A stretch of 64,000 nucleotides of DNA from Brevundimonas sp. (GCF_029946145.1 NZ_JAQSDY010000022.1:101873-165872); one strand, 5' to 3'. Counted from the stretch's first letter, positions 9,527 to 17,928 are shown. Numbers and translations are program-made. Notes: generated from the letters alone by a model not told the origin.

Positions 9527-11029
9527 TCAGCCCATGGTCGGGATGACGAAGCTGGAATCCGCGTGTTCCAGATCGCTGTCGGGCCAGCGGGCGGTGACGG
9601 TCTTGACCTTGGTCCAGAACTTCACGCCCTCCATGCCGTGCTGGTTGGTGTCGCCGAACGACGACCGCTTCCAGCCGCCGAAGGTATGATAAGCGACCGG
9701 CACCGGGATCGGGACGTTGATCCCGACCATGCCGACATTGACCCGGGCGGCGAAGTCGCGGGCCGCGCGGCCGTTCTGGGTGAAGATGGCGACGCCGTTG
9801 CCGTACTGGTGCTTCGACGGCAGCGACAGGGCCTCCTCGAAACTGGCGGCGCGGACGATCTGCAGCACGGGGCCGAAGATCTCCTCCTTGTAGGATTCCA
9901 TCTCGGGCGTGACGTGGTCGAACAGCGACGGGCCGATGAAATAGCCCTTCTCGTGGCCCTGCAGCGAGAAGCCGCGGCCGTCGACGACCAGTTCGGCGCC
10001 GTCTTTCACGCCCTGGTCGATCCAGCCCTCGACGCGGGCCTTGTGCTGGGCGGTGACGACGGGGCCGTAGTGGGCGCCGGCGTCGGTCGAGACGCCGACC
10101 CGCATGGTCGGGATCTCGGCGATCATCCGTTCACGCAGCTCGTCGGCGGTTTTCTTGCCGACCGGCACCACGACCGGCAGGGCCATGCAGCGCTCGCCGG
10201 CCGAACCATAGGCCGCGCCCGACAGGTCCTTGATCACCTGGTCCATGTCGGCGTCGGGCAGGACGATGCCGTGGTTCTTGGCCCCGCCCATGGCCTGGAC
10301 CCGCTTATGGTTGGCCGCGCCGGTCTGGTAGACATAGTGGGCGATGTCGGACGAGCCGACGAAGCTGACGGCGTGGACCAGCGGATGGGTCAGGATGGCG
10401 TCGACCGCGACCTTGTCGCCATGCACGACGTTCAGCACGCCGGCGGGTGCGCCCGCTTCCATCATCAGCTCGGCCAGACGGACCGGCACGGACGGATCAC
10501 GCTCGCTGGGCTTGAGGATGAAGGTGTTGCCGACGGCGATGGCGACGCCGAACATCCACATCGGGATCATGGCCGGGAAGTTGAACGGGGTGATGCCCGA
10601 CACCACGCCCAGCGGCTGGCGCATCGAATAGACGTCGATGCCGGGGCCGGCGCCCCAGGTGTATTCGCCCTTCAGCGCATGGGGGATGCCGCAGGCGAAC
10701 TCGATCACCTCAAGCCCGCGCTGGATGTCGCCTTTCGAGTCGGCGACGACCTTGCCGTGCTCGGCCGACAGCAGTTCGGCCAGCTCGGTCATGTTGGCCT
10801 CGACCAGGCGTTTGAACTCGAACATCACCCGCGCGCGGCGCTGGGGGTTGGTCGAGGACCAGCCGTCGAAGGCGTGCCGAGCGGCCTGGACGGCGTGGTC
10901 CATCTCGGAGACCGAGGCCAGCTGCACCCGGGCCTGGACCTCGCCGGTGTTGGGATTGAAGACGTCGGAGAACCGGCCCGAGGCGCCCGTGAAGCTGGCG
11001 CCGTCGATGAAGTGATTGATGTCGCGCAT
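9527..11029 (-). CDS. mmsA: CoA-acylating methylmalonate-semialdehyde dehydrogenase
   Basis: The protein has 500 residues with the aldehyde-dehydrogenase fold. It shows FNFPAMIPMWM, the NAD-binding region FILKPSERDPS, FVGSSDIA, and the catalytic cysteine in GERCMALP (family usually GQRCMAL). The Cys-Met-Ala context and the C-terminal GINVPIPVPVAYHTFGGWK are diagnostic of MmsA rather than other aldehyde dehydrogenases. The enzyme oxidatively decarboxylates methylmalonate semialdehyde (valine) or malonate semialdehyde (beta-alanine, inositol) to propionyl- or acetyl-CoA. Its usual partner mmsB is not in the window. Confidence 0.95.
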   Translation of the reverse strand: MRDINHFIDGASFTGASGRFSDVFNPNTGEVQARVQLASVSEMDHAVQAARHAFDGWSSTNPQRRARVMFEFKRLVEANMTELAELLSAEHGKVVADSKGDIQRGLEVIEFACGIPHALKGEYTWGAGPGIDVYSMRQPLGVVSGITPFNFPAMIPMWMFGVAIAVGNTFILKPSERDPSVPVRLAELMMEAGAPAGVLNVVHGDKVAVDAILTHPLVHAVSFVGSSDIAHYVYQTGAANHKRVQAMGGAKNHGIVLPDADMDQVIKDLSGAAYGSAGERCMALPVVVPVGKKTADELRERMIAEIPTMRVGVSTDAGAHYGPVVTAQHKARVEGWIDQGVKDGAELVVDGRGFSLQGHEKGYFIGPSLFDHVTPEMESYKEEIFGPVLQIVRAASFEEALSLPSKHQYGNGVAIFTQNGRAARDFAARVNVGMVGINVPIPVPVAYHTFGGWKRSSFGDTNQHGMEGVKFWTKVKTVTARWPDSDLEHADSSFVIPTMG

Positions 11030-11112
11030 GATCGGAAACGGTCCTGGAAAACGAAACAGTCTGTACGGATGGGCAGCGGTTTAGCCCCTGACCCGCGCGG
11101 GCGCCAGCGGCT

Positions 11113-12003
11113 CTAGACCGCTGCGTCGAACAGGGCGTCGCGGGCGACGTCGACCTTGAGCATGGGGAAGAAATGGGTCCCGCCGGGGACTGTCTCGACC
11201 GTGACCCGGGGCAGGCCGCGCGGAGTTTCCGTCAAATGGCAGGTCGAACCGTTTTCGGCCCTGAGGATCCGCACCGGCCTGTCGAGGCGCTCGAGGGCCC
11301 GCCACGGGTCGTGGCCCTGGGCGGCGTAGTTGGAGGCCTCCCAGGCCGGGTCGCAGGTGAGGGCGAAGCCGGCGTCGGTCTCGATCAGGCCGTCGGCCAG
11401 ATAGTCGGCCAGCACCATCTCAGGCCAGCCCTTGAAGGCGCCGCGGCCCGAATAGGCGGCCATGGCCTGGGCGCGGCTGTCGAACAGGGCGCGTCGGCGC
11501 AGGGCAGCCTTCACCAGAGGGATGCGCGAGGCCAGACGGTCGAGCAGCGGCAGGCGAAAGGCCGCCACGGCCCAGCGGCTCCAGATCACCGGATCGAACA
11601 GGACCAGGCCGGCGACCCGGTCCGGCCGCCCGGCGGCGGCCAGCAGGGCGGAGGTCGCGCCCATGGAATGCCCCGCCAGCACGACCGGCGGGCCGTCCAG
11701 CGCCTCCAGCAGGGCGATCAGGTCGTCGCGGTGGTCGTGCCAGTGGCGGCGCCCGGCGCGATCGGTCGGCAGGGTTGTCCCGCCATGGCCGCGCAGGTCG
11801 GGCGCCCAGATCCGCAGGCTGCCCGACAGGGGGGCCAGCAGGGTGCGGTAGGTCATGGCGTTGAAGCCGTTGGCGTGGACGAAGACCATGTCGACGGGCC
11901 GGTTGGCGTCGCCGAAGTCCAGCACGCTCATGCGTCCTTCGCCCCAGCGGTTCGAGACCGGCAGGCTCAGGCGACGGGGCGGGGAGAGCCGGATCGCGTC
12001 CAT
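11113..12003 (-). CDS. Alpha/beta hydrolase of unknown substrate
   Basis: This is a 296-residue hydrolase. It has FVHANGFNA (oxyanion region, about residue 42), DLRGHGGT, the nucleophile motif GHSMGA (Ser about 110), and a terminal GGTHFFPM with the probable catalytic His (about 278). The acid is likely in the RILRAENGS strand. ATG 12003 gives an N-terminal stretch of 25 residues before MSVLDFG, which is a possible alternative start. It resembles epoxide hydrolase and haloalkane dehalogenase-like lipases, but nothing fixes a substrate. It lies 84 bases from mmsA and 53 bases from zur, all on the minus strand. Confidence 0.85.
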   Translation of the reverse strand: MDAIRLSPPRRLSLPVSNRWGEGRMSVLDFGDANRPVDMVFVHANGFNAMTYRTLLAPLSGSLRIWAPDLRGHGGTTLPTDRAGRRHWHDHRDDLIALLEALDGPPVVLAGHSMGATSALLAAAGRPDRVAGLVLFDPVIWSRWAVAAFRLPLLDRLASRIPLVKAALRRRALFDSRAQAMAAYSGRGAFKGWPEMVLADYLADGLIETDAGFALTCDPAWEASNYAAQGHDPWRALERLDRPVRILRAENGSTCHLTETPRGLPRVTVETVPGGTHFFPMLKVDVARDALFDAAV

Positions 12004-12056
12004 GCAGGGCAGATAGGCGATCGCAGGGGGCCGCGCCAGTTCACCCGGGGTAAACC

Positions 12057-12539
12057 TCAGCCGTTGACGCAGGCCGGACAGCGGCCGTGAGCCTCGATGG
12101 TGGTGCGGGCGATGGCGTAGCCGGCGGCCTCGGCGGCGCGGCCCAGATCGCCGGCGACCGGAGCGGACACCTCCTGCGTCGCCCCGCAGCAGTCGCAGAT
12201 CAGGAAGGCGGCCGCATGGTCGGCGCTGCCCGAGGTGCAGGCGACATAGGCGCTGATGGAGGCGATGCGGTGGGCCAGACCCTTGCGCTCGAGAAACTCC
12301 AGCGCGCGATAGACGGTGGGCGGCTTGGCGGGCTGGCCGTCGTCGCCGAAGCGGGCGATCAGGTCATAGGCCTTCACCGGCTCGCCGGCGGCCAGCAGCA
12401 ACTCCAGCACGCGCAGGCGGGCAGCGGTCATCCGCTCGCCCTCGGCGGTCAGGCGGCGGTCAGCCTCACCCATCGCGCGGGCGACGTCGGCGGCGGCCGG
12501 AGGACCGTCGTCGTGATGGTGATGGCAGTGCTCGCTCAT
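12057..12539 (-). CDS. zur: Fur-family zinc uptake regulator Zur
   Basis: This is a 160-residue Fur-family repressor. The N-terminus is His-rich (CHHHHDD). A winged-helix domain follows (residues about 25-100, with MTAARLRVLELLL and PTVYRALEFLERKGL), then a dimerisation domain with the structural zinc cysteines CDCC and C-terminal CPAC. HRIASISAYVAC and DHAAAFLICD carry regulatory-site residues typical of Zur. With zinc bound it should repress uptake genes. The divergent neighbour is a ZnuD-like TonB receptor, and a perfect TGTTA-N5-TAACA palindrome lies between them, which supports Zur over Fur, Mur or PerR. Confidence 0.92.
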   Translation of the reverse strand: MSEHCHHHHDDGPPAAADVARAMGEADRRLTAEGERMTAARLRVLELLLAAGEPVKAYDLIARFGDDGQPAKPPTVYRALEFLERKGLAHRIASISAYVACTSGSADHAAAFLICDCCGATQEVSAPVAGDLGRAAEAAGYAIARTTIEAHGRCPACVNG

Positions 12540-12598
12540 GCGCCAGAGCTAAGCCCTCGCCGCGGTCGTCGCAACCAGAGCCGCTTGACGATATGTGA

Positions 12599-12613
12599 TG
12601 TTATCTCGTAACA
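12599..12613. promoter_or_regulatory. Probable Zur operator upstream of the TonB receptor
   Basis: TGTTA-TCTCG-TAACA is a perfect 5+5 inverted repeat 31 bases before the receptor ATG and 59 bases before the divergent zur ATG. A TTGACG -35-like hexamer sits at 12585-12590, so the palindrome would cover the -10 region and block transcription when Zur binds. The half-site is close to known alphaproteobacterial Zur boxes (GTTATA-type), but only one copy exists in the window. Confidence 0.7.
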
Positions 12614-12644
12614 CCAAATCATTCCTTCTGTACCGGATCACTCC

Positions 12645-14675
12645 ATGTCGCTTTCTCTTGTGTCGCGCGCCGCCCTGACCGCCGCCCTCGGATGGGGCGC
12701 CCTGGCCGGCGCGGCGACCGCCCAGTCCGTCACGCCCGCGCAGGAGCCGGAGGCGGTTCTCGATGACGTCATCGTCACCGGCGCGCCCTATGGCATCAGC
12801 GCCCGGGCCACGACCATCGCCACCACGGTGATCGACGCGGAGGCCCTGGCCATGGCGCCCGCCGCTTCGCTGGGCGACCTGGTCGCCGGCCTGCCGGGCA
12901 TGCGGTCGACGGACTTCGCCCCGGGCGCCAGCCGGCCGGTAATCCGCGGCCTGTCGGGTCCGCGGGTGCAGGTGCTGACCAACGGCATCGGTCTGATCGA
13001 CGCCAGTTCGGTGTCCCCCGACCACCAGGTCGCGACCGACCCGGCCGAGGCCAGCCGTATCGAGATCGTGCGCGGCCCGGCCACCCTGGCCTATGGCGGC
13101 ACCGCGATCGGCGGCGTGGTCAATGTGCTGGACAACCGGATCCCGACGGAAATGCCCGAGGGCGTCGATGGCCTGGTTTCGGCCCAGACCTCCAGCGTCG
13201 ACCAGGGCTGGTCGACATCCGCCCGCGCCACCTTCGGCCTGGGGCCCATCGCGATCAGCGTGGACGGAGTGAAGAAGGCGGCCGACGACTACGACATTCC
13301 CTCTCCCGCAATTTCGCAGCGGCTGGCGGACGCCGAGGGCGTCGCGCGCGGATCGGGCGGGAGCCAGCCCAACAGCTTCTCGGAACTGGAAAGCTGGGGC
13401 GTCGGCGCCTCGTGGATCGGATCGCGCGGCTTCATCGGCGGGTCGTACAAGGACCTGTCCAGCACCTATGGCACGGTGGCCGAGCCGGACGTCTTCATCC
13501 AGCTGGAACAGACCCGCGAGGATCTGCGCGGCGAGCTGCGCTTCGACGGCGGGCTGTTCCAGAAGCTGACCGGCTCGTACGGCCACGCCGACTACACCCA
13601 CACCGAGTTCGAGGGCCCCGGCAATCCCGGCACAGTCTTCCAGTCGGACGGCCAGGAGGCGAGGGCCGATCTGGTGCAGCGGACCCGGGATGGATGGAAC
13701 GGGGCGTTCGGGGTGCAGGCCCTGTCGCGGACGTTTGCAGCCATCGGCGCCGAGGCCTTCGTGCCGAGCAGCGATATCGAGGAGGCGGGGATCTACACCG
13801 TCCAGCGGCTGGATCGCGCCGGCTGGGGGCTGGAGGGCGGCCTGCGCTATGATCGGCGCACGGTGACGGCTGCGCCGCTGTCGGGCGGACCGGAGATCGA
13901 GCGCGACTTCGGCAACTGGTCGGGCTCGGCCGCGGCCTTCGTCAAGCCCACGGCCAACCTGTTCCTGGGCCTGAGCCTGGCCCACAACGAGCGCGCCCCG
14001 TCCGAGGTCGAACTGTTCTCCGACGGCCTGCACGTGGCGACCGGCGTCTATGAGCGCGGCGACACGACGCTGGACAACGAGACGGTGACGACGCTGGAGG
14101 GGACGGTCCACTACGCCGTCGGCCGGTTCCAGGGCGACCTGCACGTCTATGCCTCGAAATACGACGGCTTCATCGACGAGCGCGACACGGGCGCGGTGTT
14201 CGTGGACGGCGGCGAGAGCTTCCCGATCTTCCAGTTCGTCCAGACGGGGGCGGACTTCCGCGGCTTCGAGGTGGAGGGCGAATACGATCTGTGGACCAGC
14301 GGAGACCGCTCGCTGAGCCTGGAAGGGGCCGCCGACTTTGTCGACGCCCAGACCGACCAGGGCCCGGCGGCGCGCATTCCGCCGTGGAGCGCGACCGCCC
14401 GGCTGGTCTGGAACTCGACGCCGTTCGACGCCTCTCTGGAGGTCCGGCATGTCGGCGAACAGGACGAACTGGCGGCTCATGAGCTGGGCACGGACGGCTA
14501 CACCATGGTCAATCTTTCGGGCTCCTGGCGGCCGTTCGCCGACAAGGCCGTCACCCTGTTCGCCGAGGGTCACAACCTGACCGACACCGAGGCGCGCGAA
14601 CACGTCAGCTTCCTCAAGGATGTCGCCCCCCTGCCGGGTCGGAACCTCAGGGTCGGCGTCAGCTACCGGTTCTGA
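12645..14675 (+). CDS. znuD: TonB-dependent outer-membrane receptor, ZnuD/ZnuK-like zinc uptake
   Basis: This is a 676-residue receptor. The signal peptide ends near ATAQ (residue about 27) and the TonB box is DDVIVTGA (about 40). A plug domain (about 50-165) contains RPVIRGLSGPRVQVL and IEIVRGPATLAYGG. The following NRIPTEMPEGVDG and KKAADDYDIPSPA are close to the loop sequences of neisserial ZnuD. A 22-strand barrel ends in aromatic Phe, as required for assembly. It should bring Zn2+ or zinc complexes across the outer membrane using TonB energy. Divergence from zur and the operator between them support zinc regulation. Heme transport is the main alternative. Confidence 0.85.
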   Translation: MSLSLVSRAALTAALGWGALAGAATAQSVTPAQEPEAVLDDVIVTGAPYGISARATTIATTVIDAEALAMAPAASLGDLVAGLPGMRSTDFAPGASRPVIRGLSGPRVQVLTNGIGLIDASSVSPDHQVATDPAEASRIEIVRGPATLAYGGTAIGGVVNVLDNRIPTEMPEGVDGLVSAQTSSVDQGWSTSARATFGLGPIAISVDGVKKAADDYDIPSPAISQRLADAEGVARGSGGSQPNSFSELESWGVGASWIGSRGFIGGSYKDLSSTYGTVAEPDVFIQLEQTREDLRGELRFDGGLFQKLTGSYGHADYTHTEFEGPGNPGTVFQSDGQEARADLVQRTRDGWNGAFGVQALSRTFAAIGAEAFVPSSDIEEAGIYTVQRLDRAGWGLEGGLRYDRRTVTAAPLSGGPEIERDFGNWSGSAAAFVKPTANLFLGLSLAHNERAPSEVELFSDGLHVATGVYERGDTTLDNETVTTLEGTVHYAVGRFQGDLHVYASKYDGFIDERDTGAVFVDGGESFPIFQFVQTGADFRGFEVEGEYDLWTSGDRSLSLEGAADFVDAQTDQGPAARIPPWSATARLVWNSTPFDASLEVRHVGEQDELAAHELGTDGYTMVNLSGSWRPFADKAVTLFAEGHNLTDTEAREHVSFLKDVAPLPGRNLRVGVSYRF

Positions 14676-14781
14676 GAAGGGCTGTTAACCGCGTCCGACG
14701 CGCCGGGGGCGAGGCGGTTTGCGGCTGTCTGGCGACTAGGCTAGAAGCCCCCTTCCCTTATTTCAGAGCCTGATCGCGTTC

Positions 14782-15573
14782 ATGACCGATACAACCGCCG
14801 CCTCGCCCCTGTCGGGCAATGTCCTGTTCTACGCACAGCCCGAACCACTGTCGCTCGAGGCCCATGGCGCACTGGGCGTCGACGCCGTCGACAAGCCCTA
14901 TTCCTTCGTCGCCCAGACCAATCTGGTGCCGGTGATGGTGACCGAATTCGCACCCGCGGCCCTGTCGTATCCGGTGATCTTCGTCGGCGAGAACAAGCAG
15001 CCGGTGGCGGTGATGGCGCTGCGCGCCGGCGAGAACCTGTTCGTCAGCGACGACGGCGAGTTCCGCGCCGAGGCCTACATCCCCGCCTACGTCCGCCGCT
15101 ATCCGTTCGTCTTCGCCAACGACGACGCGCAGAGCCGGATGATCCTGTGCGTCGACCGCGCCGCGCCGTTCATAAAGGAAGGCGGCGCCACGCCGCTGTT
15201 CGTCGACGGCCAGCCCTCGCCCTATACCCAGCAGGCGATGGAGTTCTGCAACAATTTCGAGCAGGAGCGCCTGCGCACCGAGTCCTTCCTGACCCTGCTG
15301 AAGGAACTGGACCTGCTGGACACGCGCGAAGCCATCTTCACGCCGCGTAATCCGGACGGCACGGCCGCCGCCCCGCAGAAGATCGCCGAATATTTCGCCG
15401 TCTCTGAAGAGAAGCTGAAGGCCCTGCCGGCCAAGAAGCTGGCCGAGCTGCGCGACAACGGCGCCCTGGGCCAGATCTACGCCCATCTGGTGTCGCTGCT
15501 GGGCTGGGATCGTCTGATCGCCATGGCCTTCCAGAAGGCCGCCGCCTCGCAGCCGGTCGCCGGCAACGCGTGA
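14782..15573 (+). CDS. sapC: SapC family protein
   Basis: This is a 263-residue SapC-family (S-layer associated) protein. It has the family hallmarks NLVPVMVTEFAPAALSYPVIF and AEAYIPAYVRRYPFVF, and ends with a region about catalytic-like LLKELDLLD and ISP-type AEYFAVSEEKLKALP. No signal peptide is visible, so it is probably cytoplasmic or periphery-associated. The biochemical role of SapC is not established; the family name comes from Campylobacter S-layer genetics. No S-layer structural gene or secretion gene is in the window. A CTAG repeat element follows directly after its stop. Confidence 0.9.
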   Translation: MTDTTAASPLSGNVLFYAQPEPLSLEAHGALGVDAVDKPYSFVAQTNLVPVMVTEFAPAALSYPVIFVGENKQPVAVMALRAGENLFVSDDGEFRAEAYIPAYVRRYPFVFANDDAQSRMILCVDRAAPFIKEGGATPLFVDGQPSPYTQQAMEFCNNFEQERLRTESFLTLLKELDLLDTREAIFTPRNPDGTAAAPQKIAEYFAVSEEKLKALPAKKLAELRDNGALGQIYAHLVSLLGWDRLIAMAFQKAAASQPVAGNA

Positions 15574-15583
15574 AGTAGTGATG

Positions 15584-15723
<140 letters not shown>

Positions 15724-15742
15724 GCCAGCCACTCCCGGCGCA

Positions 15743-16150
15743 TCAGCGCCGGGCCAGCAACGCCCGCGTCAGGCACGAGAACACCAGCCGCCCCGCCTCG
15801 TCGAGCAGGTCGTGCTGGGCGATGACGATGCCCTTTTCGTCTCCGACCGGGTCCTTGCCCATCACGGTCATCCGGCCGCGCATCAGCTCTCCGGGCGGGG
15901 GATTGCGCATGAAGCGCAGGCCGTCGACGGCCAGCACCTTGGACTGGGCCCAGCCGGCGGCCTTGTCGGCGAAGATGCGGCTCCACAGGGCGTAGACCAT
16001 GGCGTCGGGCGCGCCGTACGACACGTCCCAGCCCGGCGAGAACCGCTCGACGAAGACATCCAGCGCCGCCGGGTCGACCATGCAGGCGCCCAGTGAGATG
16101 ACCTCGCCGACCCCCATGTCTTCGAAATGGACGTGCAGGGGTTCAGTCAT
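15743..16150 (-). CDS. MaoC-like hot-dog domain protein
   Basis: This is a 135-residue protein that looks like a single hot-dog fold. It has an N-terminal HFEDMGVGEVISLG segment, as in MaoC dehydratases, then a central helix with FVERFSPGWDVSYG and C-terminal strands (GRMTVMGKD, GIVIAQHDLLDEAGRLVFSC). MaoC enzymes hydrate enoyl-CoA using an Asp/His pair. Here the usual F-N-P-x-H motif is changed to FSPGW, so activity is doubtful and it may be a non-catalytic acyl-binding member. It is followed 11 bases away by an oxidoreductase on the same strand, upstream in transcription order. Confidence 0.65.
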   Translation of the reverse strand: MTEPLHVHFEDMGVGEVISLGACMVDPAALDVFVERFSPGWDVSYGAPDAMVYALWSRIFADKAAGWAQSKVLAVDGLRFMRNPPPGELMRGRMTVMGKDPVGDEKGIVIAQHDLLDEAGRLVFSCLTRALLARR

Positions 16151-16161
16151 GTCGGATCCCG

Positions 16162-17184
16162 TCAGCCGGCCGGTTCTTCGGATACGCGGACCAGCAGCTT
16201 GCCGTCATGGTCGCCCGTGAACAAGCGGTTCAACGAACCCAGGGCGCCTTCCAGCCCGTCGTCGACATGGACCTTCCACTTCACCGTGCCGTCAGCCAGC
16301 CACGGACCCATTTCGGCGACCATCTCGCGACCGCGGTGGGCGTAGTCGAGGACCAGGAAGCCCTGGATGTTCAGGCGGTGGGTGATGATGCGCGAGAAGT
16401 TCGGCGAAGGCGGCATTTTCGTCGCGTTATAGGCCGAGATCAGGCCGCAGACAGCCATGCGGCCGTGGGTCTTCAGCCGGTTGAACACGGCGATCATGAT
16501 ATCGCCGCCGACGTTCTCGAAATTCAGGTCGACGCCGTCGGGGGCCAGCCGGTCCAGCGCCTCGCCCACGTCCTCGTTCTTGTAGTCGATGGCGGCGTCG
16601 AACCCGAGTTCTTCGGTCAGCCAGCGACATTTGTCGGGCCCGCCGGCGATGCCGATGACGCGGCAGCCGCGCGCCCTGGCCACCTGGCCGGCGATCGAGC
16701 CGACGGCTCCGGCGGCGGCCGAGATGACGAGGGTTTCGCCGGCCTTGGCCTTGAGCACGTCGGTGACGCCGAAATAGGCGGTCATGCCGGTCATGCCCAG
16801 GACGCTGAGGTTGGCTGTGAGGGGCATGCCGGGCGCGCGATGCACGGGGCGCAGCTCCATCTCGCCGACGACGGCGTAGTCTGACCAGCCGCCCGACAGA
16901 GGGGTGACCACGTCGCCGGCCCGGAACCGGCTGGAGCGGCTTTCCTCGACCACGCCAAGCGTCAGGCCGCGCATCACGCCGCCGATCGGCACCGGCGGCA
17001 GATAGCCTTCGGCGTCGTTCATCCAGGTGCGATTGGTGGGGTCCAGCGACAGATAGACGGTGCGGACCAGGACCTGGGATTCCTTCAGCGCGGGCACCGG
17101 CGCCTCGACCAGTTCCAGATCGCCGGATTTGATCAGGCCCCTGGGCCGCTGGCGCAGCACCCACTGACGATTGACGCGAGCCAT
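16162..17184 (-). CDS. NADP-dependent medium-chain oxidoreductase (CurA/PTGR type)
   Basis: This is a 340-residue zinc-free MDR enzyme. It has an N-terminal GroES-like part with RTVYLSLDPTNRTWM, then a Rossmann region with AAAGAVGSIAGQ (glycine-rich NADP loop), and ENVGGDIMIAVFNRL. The family reduces alpha,beta-unsaturated ketones or 15-keto-prostaglandin-like enones. The start chosen is ATG 17182-17184 (MARVNRQW). The frame stays open upstream through the small RNA and the next gene, but that is not coding. It likely shares a transcript with the hot-dog gene downstream, suggesting a lipid or enone detoxification pair. Confidence 0.88.
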   Translation of the reverse strand: MARVNRQWVLRQRPRGLIKSGDLELVEAPVPALKESQVLVRTVYLSLDPTNRTWMNDAEGYLPPVPIGGVMRGLTLGVVEESRSSRFRAGDVVTPLSGGWSDYAVVGEMELRPVHRAPGMPLTANLSVLGMTGMTAYFGVTDVLKAKAGETLVISAAAGAVGSIAGQVARARGCRVIGIAGGPDKCRWLTEELGFDAAIDYKNEDVGEALDRLAPDGVDLNFENVGGDIMIAVFNRLKTHGRMAVCGLISAYNATKMPPSPNFSRIITHRLNIQGFLVLDYAHRGREMVAEMGPWLADGTVKWKVHVDDGLEGALGSLNRLFTGDHDGKLLVRVSEEPAG

Positions 17185-17255
17185 GACGATCTCCGGGTTT
17201 TCTTTCTGGACCCGCCCATAGTCAGCAAGCGAGGGCCCCTGTCCAGCGGGGCAAG

Positions 17256-17371
17256 GAAAAAGGCGGACCGTTTCCGGTCCGCCTGAAGTCGCATCATCGA
17301 GAATGAGGCGCGGAGGCGACAGACTGACTTTCGTCAGTCTCAAGTCGGGGGGGCGTCGCCGCCTCCGCATT
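17256..17371 (-). ncRNA. gsrN: EcfG-dependent small RNA, candidate GsrN homolog
   Basis: The minus strand has a GGAAC-N16-CGTT promoter at 17401-17377, then a structured stretch with no open frame, then a perfect 8-bp stem (GGCGGACC / GGTCCGCC, 17283-17262) followed by TTTTT, a textbook intrinsic terminator. The predicted transcript is about 116 nt. Within it, GCGGAGGC...GAC can pair with GTCGCCTCCGC. Between those arms lie a run of seven C residues and a perfect hairpin AGACTGAC-GAAA-GTCAGTCT. In Caulobacter, GsrN is a sigma-T-dependent sRNA of about 105 nt that acts through an exposed C-rich loop. Promoter type, size, C-run and terminator all agree, but sequence identity to GsrN was not checked. 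Confidence 0.7.
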
Positions 17372-17376
17372 CTGAT

Positions 17377-17401
17377 AACGGGGCCTCCGCGCTTCGGTTC
17401 C
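17377..17401 (-). promoter_or_regulatory. EcfG promoter of the small RNA
   Basis: Read on the minus strand: GGAAC (17401-17397), a 16-base spacer, CGTT (17380-17377). This matches the alphaproteobacterial EcfG/SigT consensus exactly. The start point should be near 17371. The divergent EcfG promoter at 17441-17466 is 40 bases away. Confidence 0.8.
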
Positions 17402-17440
17402 GGGCGGGCGAAGGATTTTTTCGCGTCGGCGGCGAGTCCC

Positions 17441-17466
17441 GGAACGGCCACGCTGGACGGCGCGTT
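17441..17466 (+). promoter_or_regulatory. EcfG promoter of the small membrane protein gene
   Basis: GGAAC (17441-17445), a 17-base spacer, CGTT (17463-17466). The expected start near 17473 gives a 30-base leader before ATG 17503. It is a full-consensus EcfG site. Confidence 0.78.
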
Positions 17467-17502
17467 CATCAGGCTGATCCCACGCCTCGACGGAGCCGAG
17501 CC

Positions 17503-17865
17503 ATGACCCATGAATCCCCCCACGACAAGGCCGCCGACGCCGTCCATGAGGGCCGCCCCGTCGAGGCCCAGTATGTGCGCGGCGGGCGCGGCGGCGTGCG
17601 CATCCTGACCCTTCTGGTCATCTCGCTGGCCGCCGTGGCTATCCTGCTGCTGGGCATGTGGTTCGTCAGCCAGGGCGGCTTCGCCAACACCAACGCCAAC
17701 AGCGGCCAGCAGGCGGTCGACGTTCAGGCCTTCCAGGGCGACGCGGCCACGCCCCCGACGGCCGATGGGCCCACCGCCGCCGGTGGAGAGCCGATCAGCC
17801 CGCCGGCGGCCGGCGAGACGCCCGCCGTCGATGCGCCGGTCGAGCCGGAGGCCACGCCCCACTGA
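17503..17865 (+). CDS. Single-pass membrane protein in the general stress regulon, unknown function
   Basis: This is a 120-residue protein with a hydrophilic N-terminus of 33 residues, one strong transmembrane helix (about 34-56, ILTLLVISLAAVAILLLGMW), then a periplasmic tail of about 60 residues rich in Ala, Pro, Gly and Glu with no obvious fold. The positive-inside rule (RGGRGG before the helix) puts the N-terminus in the cytoplasm. An EcfG promoter directly upstream and its place between the sRNA and phyR argue that it belongs to the GSR. I do not recognise a named family. A bidirectional terminator separates it from convergent phyR. Confidence 0.8.
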   Translation: MTHESPHDKAADAVHEGRPVEAQYVRGGRGGVRILTLLVISLAAVAILLLGMWFVSQGGFANTNANSGQQAVDVQAFQGDAATPPTADGPTAAGGEPISPPAAGETPAVDAPVEPEATPH

Positions 17866-17874
17866 GGCGAGGCG

Positions 17875-17908
17875 AAAAAAAGCCCCGGTCCTGCGACCGG
17901 GGCTTTTT
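17875..17908. terminator. Bidirectional intrinsic terminator
   Basis: AGCCCCGGTC (17881-17890), loop CTGC, GACCGGGGCT (17895-17904). There is an A-run on the left and a T-run on the right, so it works for both the small membrane protein gene and convergent phyR. Confidence 0.9.
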
Positions 17909-17928
17909 CCTTGTTCGGGGAAGAAGAC

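Noticed and set aside
12549..14603. 684-residue open frame antisense to the zinc receptor
   Set aside because: Shadow of the receptor gene; the repeated Arg/Gly/Asp low complexity is an artefact of the opposite strand.
17303..17506. 67-residue open frame across the sRNA promoter region
   Set aside because: No ribosome site, crosses two EcfG promoters, and the stretch is explained by the sRNA and leader of the membrane protein gene.
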